Shown: positions 35,801 through 44,861 of the stretch, piece by piece
Layout of the letters: every line of letters begins with the position of its first letter
Numbering within the stretch: the stretch's first letter is position 1
Assembly (NCBI GenBank): GCA_027946555.1
Contig: JAPEVC010000028.1
Coordinates: forward strand, 143,214 to 207,213
Length of the DNA: 64,000 bases
Source: Gnomoniopsis sp. IMI 355080
Lineage: Eukaryota; Ascomycota; Sordariomycetes; Diaporthales; Gnomoniaceae
Direction: 5' to 3'
Translations under genes and position numbers: made by a program
The notes under the pieces: generated by a model
Seen by the model: the letters and a program-made list of their open reading frames with translations, nothing else
Databases searched by the model: none
Told to the model about the DNA's origin: nothing

Positions 35801-36441
35801 CCATATCGTCCAGCATATCCTCGCGGATGCGCAACGGCCCGAAAAGTGGGAGCAGTATACGGTGCGCTAGTCCCCACTCGTGGTTGTCATGGTACGCTGT
35901 AAAGAGCCCGTCGCCTGTCACCGGCCTCAGCTTGTCGAGCCCCTTGGCAACCAGCTTGTGGAATCGCCGCTCATCGCAAATTTCGCGCACTAGTGACGGG
36001 CTGCTGACGAATAGCTCGCGCTTGCCCAAGAGCGTGAGCGAAAAAATTGGTCGATACTGGTGCGCAATCTTGAGGATAGATCCGACCAGATCGTTGATGT
36101 CTAGGATTAAAGCATTGCCAACGATGGGGAGGGCTATTAAGGTTGGTCAATAAGCTTTCAGTGATACCCAATACTGTAAGTGACTTCTGGTCCTAGTACG
36201 CCATCAACTTACGTTTTGGACCTGGAATAGGGTCCAGTGTTTGACCGTTCCAATTCTTTGCATCTGTGCTTGTATCTGTGCCGGATACCTTAACCGATGA
36301 GAGTTTGGAGAACACGAAAACAGCGGAAGCGAAACCAAGCAATAATAATACCAAGAGTGCACCAGGATTTATTGCGAATGAGTTTATTTCTGTTATATAT
36401 GCTGCCGACTGGTTCACAGTGATAGGGTGGGACATTTCCAT
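32892..36441 (-). CDS. Self-sufficient cytochrome P450-reductase fusion (CYP505 type)
   Basis: Two exons (36213-36441, 32892-36133) give 1156 residues. Exon 1 begins MEMSHPITVNQ, has a hydrophobic anchor (PGALLVLLLLGFASAVFVF), and ends in the Pro-rich hinge that joins to exon 2 as PIPGPKPLPIVGNAL. The P450 half carries SAGHETTSATLT (near 344), ETMRLSPAAPAFFV, and heme loop FGNGLRGCIGRSFVWQE with Cys near 485. From about 575 follows an FMN domain (ITILYGSNGGTCEALA), then an FAD/NADPH reductase with RTYSVSSAL, GSGLAPFRGMIQQRM and YGCRGPELD, ending VRVCAGKEV. CYP505 enzymes hydroxylate fatty-acid-like chains near the end; FUM6 in the fumonisin pathway acts on a polyketide. An N-terminal anchor is unusual for soluble CYP505 and makes ER location likely. 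It is divergent from the next P450. Confidence 0.93.
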
Positions 36442-36763
36442 CTTAGAAAGAAGGTATAATGAATTCAATTGGATCTGGCTTGATCTGGCTTGTGATCCAA
36501 TTCGATGCCTTTCAGTCTTGGTTCAGATAAATAGAGCTTCGAGCATAAGAACTCACGATAGTCATATATATGCAATAGCATATATGCTTATATACATTAC
36601 GAACGCCTAGCCTCGGTAAGCCCATCGACTCATTCACTTATATAACATGGTTTTCAACTATCTTTCTTTAGTGGCTTCCGAAATCAATTCACCGTCAGCT
36701 TGATATAAGTGCTTTTTCTTTCTATTTCGAGTCTAAGACTACCATATCAGGAGTCAAATCATA
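36442..36763. promoter_or_regulatory. Bidirectional promoter between two P450 genes
   Basis: 322 bases between the starts of the P450-reductase gene (-) and the next P450 (+). It holds a short direct repeat GATCTGGCTT at about 36471-36490 and an alternating AT/GCATAT palindromic stretch near 36564-36597. Shared control is likely from the spacing. Confidence 0.5.
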
Positions 36764-38542
36764 ATGGACATACTCATCGACGCCCTCCAGGCGTCGCGGC
36801 CGTGGCTGCTTGGCGCCACCCTTGTGCTTGGGATACTCTACTTCCTCTACCTCAGAGCACTTCCCAAACCCCTGCCCGGGATTCCTTACAACAAGCACGC
36901 GAAAAAGAGGCTGCTGGGCGACCTACCCGAAATGGGCAAATTCCATGATGACACGCGCCTGTTCTGGGCCTGGTTTACGGCCGAAATAGATAAGCATAAA
37001 TCCCCCATTATGCAAGTCTTCATGACGCCCTTCGGCGGCCGCCCGCACGTTGTCGTCGCCGACCTCGACGAGGCCCACGATATTCTCGTCCACCGTCACA
37101 AGGAATTTGATCGCGCCGACTTCTTCCAGGAGACTATGGGGGGTCTCACCCCTGAGGGTCATATTCTCTTTAAGTCTGATGCCAAGTTCCGCTACCACCG
37201 CAAGGTGATCGGGGATCTAATGAGCCCCGGCTTCTTGCATAACGTCGCCGCCCCGTCCCTCCACACCAATCTGTCTAAGATCGTGGATCTATGGAATGAG
37301 AAGGCCCGTCTGGCGCAGGGACGACCGTTCGAGGCTATTGATGACATCTACTACACGGCTCTTGACGCCGTGACTTCCTTCACCTTCAGCTCCAGGTTCT
37401 CGCATAACGCCACAAGCACACGGATTGCGTACTATGCGTCGCTGGAACGCCTCGAGTCTATAAGCAGTGAACCCAATCAGCCCGCGGTATTTCCCAAGAG
37501 CCCTATTACCGATATCTTCGTAGAGGCGCTGCGGGACCTGGGTGTGGTGTACGAGGAAGTTTTGGCCTCAGTCTCACCCCGTTTGCGGTGGTGGTTCATG
37601 ATGCGCCGACGTGCCGTCAAGGAGGCCGTGGCAAACAAAGATGCTGTATTTCGCAAGGAAATTGACGAGGGCATCTTACGGCTTAAGAAGGGCAATGGCA
37701 AAAAGGATTACACGGATGAATCGCTCATAATATCGGCCCTGGACCACATGCTCATGAAAGAGGCCGCCCTTTCTGAAAAGGAAGGTCGCCAGCCCGACTT
37801 CCACCGCCGCCTCATGTATGACGAGCTTCTTACTTTTATCTCGGCTGGGCACGACACGAGCTCCACAACGGTGACGTGGGGCGTCAAGCGGCTAGCCGAC
37901 AACCGATCCATCCAAGATAAGTTGCGCAGGCAGCTGCGGACGGCTCTCGATCTCGCCCCTGGCGAGGCCCCAAGCCACGAGCAGATTCTCAATACTCAGA
38001 TGCCGTATCTCGACGCCGTTGTCGAGGAGATGCTGCGCTGCGCCCAGCCAGTCCCCGGTCTAGTGCGCCAGGCCACGGTCGACACGCAGATACTGGGATG
38101 CCATATCCCCAAGGGTACGCAGGTTTTCATGCTAGCTAATGGGCCTGGCATGTTTAGTCCTAGCCTGCCGGTTAAGGACGAGCTACGGACGCCTGAATGT
38201 CTTGAGGCTAAGGGAAGGATTGGAAAGTGGGCTGAAGACGGCCGGATGGATCAATTCGTGCCGGAGAGATGGCTTGTTCCTGCTGTTGCTGGCAACGGGG
38301 CCGGTATGTTCGAAGGCATGAGCTTCAACCAGGCCGCGGGGCCCATGATGGCATTTAGTCTAGGGCCTAGGGGGTGCTTCGGGCGACGCCTGGCATATGT
38401 TTCGCTGAAACTACTGGTTACGTTGATTGTGTGGAACTTTGAGCTGCTGCCGTGTCCAGAGGAGCTCTCATCTTACAAGGCACATGATAACCTCACAAAC
38501 AGACCTGACTTTTGTTACGTACGGTTGAAGAAGGTTGTTTAG
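36764..38542 (+). CDS. Cytochrome P450, second stand-alone enzyme
   Basis: A single-exon gene of 592 residues starting MDILIDALQASRPWLLGATL, with an N-terminal membrane anchor (LLGATLVLGILYFLYL) and hinge ALPKPLPGIPYN. Motifs: I-helix TFISAGHDTSSTTVTW, K-helix region DAVVEEMLRCAQPVPGLVRQA, and heme loop FSLGPRGCFGRRLAYVSLKLL with Cys near residue 538. The ExxR motif is present as EEMLR. It is longer than the usual 500-530 residues because of an extended region between the I and K helices and before the heme loop. It is unlike the CYP52-like enzyme at 29.1 kb, so the two should act at different positions. It is ER-bound and dependent on an external reductase. Confidence 0.93.
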   Translation: MDILIDALQASRPWLLGATLVLGILYFLYLRALPKPLPGIPYNKHAKKRLLGDLPEMGKFHDDTRLFWAWFTAEIDKHKSPIMQVFMTPFGGRPHVVVADLDEAHDILVHRHKEFDRADFFQETMGGLTPEGHILFKSDAKFRYHRKVIGDLMSPGFLHNVAAPSLHTNLSKIVDLWNEKARLAQGRPFEAIDDIYYTALDAVTSFTFSSRFSHNATSTRIAYYASLERLESISSEPNQPAVFPKSPITDIFVEALRDLGVVYEEVLASVSPRLRWWFMMRRRAVKEAVANKDAVFRKEIDEGILRLKKGNGKKDYTDESLIISALDHMLMKEAALSEKEGRQPDFHRRLMYDELLTFISAGHDTSSTTVTWGVKRLADNRSIQDKLRRQLRTALDLAPGEAPSHEQILNTQMPYLDAVVEEMLRCAQPVPGLVRQATVDTQILGCHIPKGTQVFMLANGPGMFSPSLPVKDELRTPECLEAKGRIGKWAEDGRMDQFVPERWLVPAVAGNGAGMFEGMSFNQAAGPMMAFSLGPRGCFGRRLAYVSLKLLVTLIVWNFELLPCPEELSSYKAHDNLTNRPDFCYVRLKKVV

Positions 38543-39080
38543 TACCATTTAAAAATCCCTGATTACTTCACGCAGATTACCTAAGTAAAGCATTGGGAGG
38601 ATAAGCTCCCCTGGTCTTTCTTGAATACCAATAAGTCATAGCACAGCCCTGTTACCATCAAGTCGCGTCCCCATACTACTGCTATTTGGAGCTGATCAAC
38701 CAAGTAGCTAGACTCATCATTCTCTCAGTATGGTCATACGCTTAACCAAAAAAAAGAATTCAAAACTCACTTTTGGTCTGCAGACAGTCTGGCATTTTTC
38801 CTTCAATCTTCTATACACGCCTAAATGTAGATAGCCGAAGTGGACATGTCGATCTGGTGATATTTCCTGTTGTTGCTCTGATCACTTTTATGTCGATCTA
38901 GTGACTTTCGTAATATTATCTGACCACTAGTCTTCAATCAAAGCATTCTTTCCACACTGCCTGACAACCAAACGGCACTCGACCAGTATTCCCACCATTG
39001 TCTCGCATCATCAATAATCCGCTCGCACGTCTTCATCGCTCGGCTGTTCCTCCACCAGGTGACTTTATCTGATCCCCCTA
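38543..39080. other. Intergenic, convergent 3' ends
   Basis: About 540 bases between the second P450 and the membrane protein gene. No gene seen. Confidence 0.55.
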
Positions 39081-40022
39081 TCACTGCCTTTTCCCCTTGT
39101 TCCACTTCTTCTCCGACGGCATATCCATCACAATTTTGAGGTGCACGATCGCAATCACAATAGTCAGCACCCCCATCGCCTTGTACCAAAACGTATCGTA
39201 CAGATCCGGAAACGCCATAGCCCACATATTCCACGGCTGGAACGCGACTATAGCGTTCACGACCATCACGACCGCGCGCGCTGGACCACAATCTTCCCTC
39301 CATTTTTGCGTCCGCCACAGCTGCACGGGACCCCAAGTGTCCGCTACAATAGACAAGATGAACCAGTCGTACATAGGCGCGCCGTCATGCGCGAATCGTG
39401 AGTAGACGAAGTTGAAGAGGCAATAGAAGCCCACGATTTGTTTGAGTGAACTCCACGTCGCATCGCGCTTAGATACCGGTCCATGCCGATAGGGGCCCCA
39501 CGTCTCTTGCCGCAGCACGTCGTCGGTAACAAAGCGGGAGATTGTGTAGATCTCCTGCACGGTCCATACAAGTAGGCCCAGACCGTAAAGAATTAGGAAC
39601 CACTTATAACAATTCTGGTCAGTCTCTTCATTTCACTAGTATTATGAACTCGCTGCAGGTGTGTCAAGAGGCGCAATAAATTGGAAATCTCAAGGGAAGA
39701 CTCTTTGCCTAACCAAAACTTCCCACTACACCTTCGAAACACTTCACAACGTATCGAAATGATGGTTCGGAGAGAGGTCAATGTTGCTTACGTGGTAGTC
39801 ATACTGCGGAGCCGCGAGAAGGCAGCGGATGGCGAAGGTGCTGTCGTGGACGAGGAAAAATGTGTGCACCCAAAGAGGTACCGGGCTCGTGCCTCTTTTT
39901 AGCAGCTGCCGAACGGCAAGGCCGTAACCCACAAAGCCACCGAGGTTTTGGACGCCGGTGGAAACGAGTAGTGGCCAATTGGACTTGGAAAATGTGTAGG
40001 CGGTGACGATGCGGTCGTACAT
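39081..40022 (-). CDS. Multi-pass membrane protein of unknown function (about 250 aa)
   Basis: Two exons (39792-40022, 39081-39602) joined by a phase-0 intron give 250 residues starting MYDRIVTAYTFSKSNWPLL. About six or seven hydrophobic segments are visible, for example NWPLLVSTGVQNLGGFVGYGLAV, LWVHTFFLVHDSTFAIRCLLA, WFLILYGLGLLVWTVQ, IVGFYCLFNFVY, AVVMVVNAIVAF and AMGVLTIVIAIVHL. The Lys-rich tail (KKWNKGKRQ) is compatible with ER retention. Size and topology recall the Pyr4/PaxB membrane cyclases, but I do not find their WE and D motifs, so I do not claim that family. It lies between cluster P450 and GMC genes and could be a membrane cyclase, transporter or scaffold. Confidence 0.75.
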
Positions 40023-42081
40023 GGTGAGTGTTCGTCGGCAATTTTTCACATTATACAAAAGGATACTTTGTCCAAGAACTTGAAACGATGCCGTCGTTGA
40101 GCAGTCGAGTACCCTTTTAAGTGGCTTGTGGGACGTTTATCGACAGCACATATGTAACATATCATAAAAATGTCGGGCCCTCGGGCGACATGTCAGACCG
40201 CAGCGCCTTGACCGAGTCAAGCAGCATCAAGCCGCTTATAAAGCATGTGTTCGGTTAGGCAGTCTCTCAAACAAGCAGGCAAGCAGCGTACTCACCAAGT
40301 GGCTCAAATGTGGTACGAGCAAGCCAATAGACACATAACGCCCAGCCCTCGCATGACGCTCAGCTCTTGTCTTATTTCGCCGATACTCGAATCGAGCCCA
40401 GGGGAATGAGGTTGCTCAGTAGACGTGACCTGTTGATAGGCGACCTTTTAACCCTTTCACTTGGCTTGCGGCCAAGGCCTAGTACAGTAGTACCAAACCC
40501 CATACCACCAGGAGCAAGAGCCAGTCTTCGAGCACCGTTAAATCAGATCGGACTTTGACTTCCTCCGACTCCAAGACTTCCAACAAAGCTTCATCTGCGC
40601 GTTGAAACATCTCGGACATTCGGAAACAGCCGGCCACGCGGGGTTCCATGGCACAATGTTGACGTGCCACGACAGACTAGACACAGGATTAAAAGCGATA
40701 GGACACCCAAATCAGTAGGTTGTCTTATGTTTATCCAAACGCCCCGCCCCATCTCGTTTTTCTTCTGTAGCTCCCGTCGCGAAGAAGGGAATACGTGCAA
40801 AGCTTATGTGTAAATCTCAATCGCGATGTGAACTTGGTTGCATCTGATTCTGTAGAGATGCCTGTGAATGATATAATGAAGTCAATGAAATCTATAGTGA
40901 CTTGTCGGTATAGTGGGGCGTAGATTTCTGACTTTCTCATACGTTGGCATCTCGCACCTCACCTGGGCAGCTTTCGTTCCCTTCACTTGAGTACCGGGCC
41001 CCCTTCTCACTGAAATTTAGTAACGCTACTGTGTAACGTCAAAGATCTTCAGCGAGGTTTCTAAGGGCTATTGAATAATATAGATCTAATAATAAGGATC
41101 TTGATACGAGTATATACCTGGAAAGTCGAGATCTGCTACTTCATCAGCTCTTCGAGCATGCAAGCCTGGAGGGGATATTTCTTCATATATACTTCACGGA
41201 GAGGTCCCATCGATGATCTTGCTATATTAGGCAATATCACCAAAGTAGGCCTTGACGAGCCTATCTTATTTGAAAAACGCGCCCGGCGGATATAGATTAT
41301 AATTAGTTCCAGCGTATTTCTATCCTTTACATCAAAGAAATGGAACAACAGATTCGAGTTTCCCCGAGCCTCAACCCGCTCACTCGGCCACAGGTCTATC
41401 GAGACTTCCATTACTTCGTATAATGCGTGCCTAGGCTGAGATAACCTCTTATGTGCTTGCAGGCGCTGCGTATTAGCTTCGGGCCCCAAATTTCCCATCG
41501 CTGCACCACTGCGGAAGCGAGGCAGAGGTCTTGGCCCGAGGGGCTCCGGGCGGGATCTGCATTTAGCGTTGCTGCGGACCGTTCCATTATTGCTTGCATC
41601 CAACTGCGTATAAGTCGGCGTTAATGACGTTTAATCAGGTGATGTTTGAAATGATGTTGGTGGACTAGTGTGATAAGTGCCCTGGGACAACTAGACAACT
41701 TCACCCTGCAACGATGATAAAAGCCGCTGTGCCGCAGCTTTGCCGCAAATGAGCATGATGCCAACAGATAAAATCCGCTGTGCCGCAGCCCCCGTGCAAG
41801 TAAGCAGTATGATTGGCATAGGTCCGAATAAAGCGAATTTTCGTGCGGAATTTCCACTATGGCTAAATAAAATCAGCTATAATTGTTCCAGCTTGTTATA
41901 CATCGTAATTACAATGTTTAGAAGTAGCAGTTTACGAGAAGACTGTGACTTAGTGCTGAGCTGCTATATAAGCTGGTTTAACGCGACTTTTTTCTAGTAA
42001 GCGTATTAGATTACATACGTTATCTGCTTTCTCTCCATCGATTCAAGAACTCCTCAGTCCGACACAGATTCAATAGCTACG
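40023..42081. other. Long intergenic stretch, no supported gene
   Basis: About 2 kb. Short ORFs at 40367-40558, 40479-40940, 41071-41603 and 41621-41857 carry no recognisable domain. It holds a 23-base direct repeat pair (41716-41738 and 41767-41789) and a segment at 41577-41600 similar to 3527-3550, so some of it may be decayed mobile DNA. Confidence 0.5.
41716..41789. repeat. Pair of 23-base direct repeats
   Basis: GATAAAA(G/T)CCGCTGTGCCGC plus AGC occurs at 41716-41738 and again at 41767-41789, 51 bases apart, with one mismatch. Origin unknown. Confidence 0.7.
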
Positions 42082-44009
42082 ATGATATCGTCGTACGACT
42101 TCGTCATTATAGGTGGTGGGACAGCTGGCCTAGTCGTGGCGGCTCGCCTTACCGAAGTCGAGAGCATATCGGTCCTTGTTCTCGAAGCAGGTGGCGATTT
42201 GGCTGACGATCCACGCGTCAAAATCCCCATCTTCTATGCAGCCCTGCTGGGCTCAGAGCACGACTGGAGTTTCCGCTCCGAACCTCAAGTCAGTATCAAA
42301 TTCATACACATCTACCTCCGCGAGGGCACGTTTGGCTAATTTATGTTATAGGAGGGCCTTAACGGCCGAGTGATCGGCTTAAATCAAGGCAAAGCCTTGG
42401 GAGGCTCTAGTGCTTTGAACGCGCACGTCTTTGTTCCTCCTCATGGGGACGTGATTGATTCATGGGAGACACTAGGCAACACCGGATGGACCTGGGATAT
42501 GCTGAAGGAGTACTCGTCCAAGTCTTACAGCAGCCCAAGCATTCCCAAAGACACAGAGAAAAGACTGGCTATCGAACATTGGCCTGCCTCGCTGAAGGAT
42601 CAGGCCAAGGGGCCGATTCAAACGTCGTACGGCAACAGCGAACACCCCATCCGCGAAGCCTGGGCGAAGACGTTCCGCGCTGCTCAACAGGAGATGCAGG
42701 ACAACCCGTTCGTCCAGCCTTCTATAGGGTCGTTTAGTTCGCTGGCTAGCATTGATCCCGTAACTTGTGAAAGGAGTTACTCTGCTTCTGCATATTATCA
42801 GTCTGCGAAGCAGCGGTCGAGTTTGCATGTTCTCACTAATGCGCACGTGGAGAAGATCCTCTTCGAGGAAGGTAGCGCGACCAGTCCTTCAAAGCGGGCA
42901 ATGGGCGTGCAATATATGCACAATGGCGAGATCAAGACGGCTAGCGTAAACAAGGAGGTCATCCTCGCAGCTGGTGTCTTTCAGTCGCCAAAGATCCTCG
43001 AGCTATCAGGCATTGGCAACGAAGAGCTGCTTCAGCGCTATGGAATTGACGTAGTCGAGGACCTTCCCGGCGTCGGGGAAAATCTCCAGGACCATCTAAT
43101 TTCTTACACCGCTTTCGAAGCTAATGATTCAATTGAGACCAAAGATGCCCTCGTCCGGCAGGAGCCCGAGGCAATCGGGCTCGCTATGCAGGAATACGCG
43201 GCCACGCAGAGTGGGCCTCTGGCCTCACTTGGCGTGCACACATACGCATACTTGCCTCTCCCAGCCAAAGAGCAGGCGGACTTGAAGACGTTGCTCGGGC
43301 AGACTTGCGGAAAGGGGCATTATGCTCGAGTGACTGAGGCCGCGCTGCTCGACCCTCAGCAGCCATCAGCTGCGTACCTCACGGCCCTGGGGCAGACGAA
43401 CTTCCCGCTGGACCTAGCGGACCCCACAAAGACGCCAGCTCCGTCTGCGGGCAAGTTTATCACGTTTGGCGTGATGCTTTCACGGCCTCTTTCTCGAGGA
43501 AGCGTTCATCTGTAGGCTCCGTCCCATCTCTCTTGATATAAACCATTCACACTAACCTCGCTCATTGCCAAAGTACATCTACCACTGCCACAGAGCCCCC
43601 TGTTATTGACCCAAAATACCTCTCCAACCCCATTGACGTAGAGGTCCTCGCACGACACATGCTATGCATCAAATCCCTAGCCGCCTCGCCAGCCATGCGT
43701 CCCCTACTCGCACAGCCCCTTAAGTTCCGCGACCCGGCCGCCGACTTCAACGGCGACTTGAACGCCGCTAAGGCCTATGCGCGGGCGAATCTAGTCTCGA
43801 TGTGGCATTTTGCCGGCACGTGTGCAATGCTGCCGCGCGAGCAGAAGGGTGTGCTGGATGCGCGGCTGCGGGTGTATGGGGTGCAGGGGCTAAGGGTGGT
43901 GGATGCGAGTGCCATTCCGCTACTCAGCACGGCAAATCTACAGGCTACGGTATATGCGGTGGCGGAGAGGGCGGCGGATTTGATTAAAGGGGACTGGGGG
44001 CTGGAGTGA
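42082..44009 (+). CDS. GMC-family FAD oxidoreductase
   Basis: Three exons (42082-42288, 42352-43511, 43574-44009) give 600 residues, normal for the glucose-methanol-choline family. The start is MISSYDFVIIGGGTAGLVVAARL, with the GxGxxG dinucleotide-binding motif at the very N-terminus. Further marks: NQGKALGGSSALNAHVFVP, GVFQSPKILELSGIGNEELL, VGENLQDHL, the catalytic His in SMWHFAGTCAM, and the tail VVDASAIPLLSTANLQATVYAVAERAADLI. The first intron has a weak donor (GTCAGT) but the join Q-EGLNGRVIG is strongly supported by the family. There is no signal peptide, unlike secreted aryl-alcohol oxidases, so it is likely intracellular. It would oxidise an alcohol to an aldehyde or ketone. It marks the right border of the candidate cluster. 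Confidence 0.92.
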
Positions 44010-44861
44010 GTTGGTGGGATCACTGACTAAATATTCTTCACAATTGCGTTCACAATTGCGATTCTAGATTACCTAGGTAGCATGAACGGACCCAGGAACA
44101 CGCTTTCCCTTCCCGTTTTTCTCTTCTGTATTAAAAGGCACAGTAGTATTTAGCTTTCTCGCTTTGCATTGTCTTATCATTTATGAGCGTGGTCGTCGGG
44201 CGATATTGTTTCCTTAACATAGGCAACTTCTATAACTTGGAAGTTGAAATTGCATACGCCGAAGAAAAGAGGCCAGCGGCCGAATGGTGTTTTCAACGTT
44301 GAAGCACTAAGCCAATAGTCTTTTATATAAAAGATAAACAAATAATATTGTAGGATTATAATTGATAAAAAGAAGATATAATATTAGAAACCTTTTCTAT
44401 ATACCTTTTTTGTCATTTTTAATCTACTGCGAATCAATAATGAAATAAATAAAGCTAGAATTCATTATAATTAACCTTTAAGTCTTAAAACCTAAGTTAA
44501 TTTAATATAATCTAAATTACTTATAGCTTTAATTATAGTTATAATCCCGCACGCTGCCTTAAATAGGTTAAATAGAGTAGCTAATTGAAGGCTAGGAAAT
44601 TTATTCGAGTCCCTTATTGCCGTCCATAGCCCTGCCGTCTGCCTCCCTCCACCCCCCCACACATACACAGCCACCCGCCCGGTATGGCTGACTACCTATG
44701 TAAACAAATAGCAAGCCACGTTTCGTATCACTGCATATACCCCTCTATTCAAGCTTACCTTTCCACTCTAATTAGTGCCTGATAGTTCTTTCTTTCTTGC
44801 TTTCTCTCTTTCTCTTTTTCTCTCTGCTTTTTCTTTTTTTTCCTCATTATCAGACAAACCG
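44010..44861. other. AT-rich intergenic stretch
   Basis: About 850 bases before the HET gene; 44310-44560 is strongly AT-rich. A TTACCTAGGTAGCAT palindrome lies at 44069-44083. A pyrimidine-rich tract at 44785-44845 is probably in the leader of the next gene. Confidence 0.55.

Noticed and set aside
39081..40022. Membrane protein as a Pyr4/PaxB-type terpene cyclase
   Set aside because: Only size and topology agree; the WE and D motifs of that family are not seen and no prenyltransferase or terpene gene is in the window.
14770..44009. Fumonisin-like or AAL-toxin-like cluster, because of the CYP505 fusion
   Set aside because: No aminotransferase, dioxygenase, tricarballylic ester or ceramide-synthase genes are present; the P450 fusion alone is not enough.
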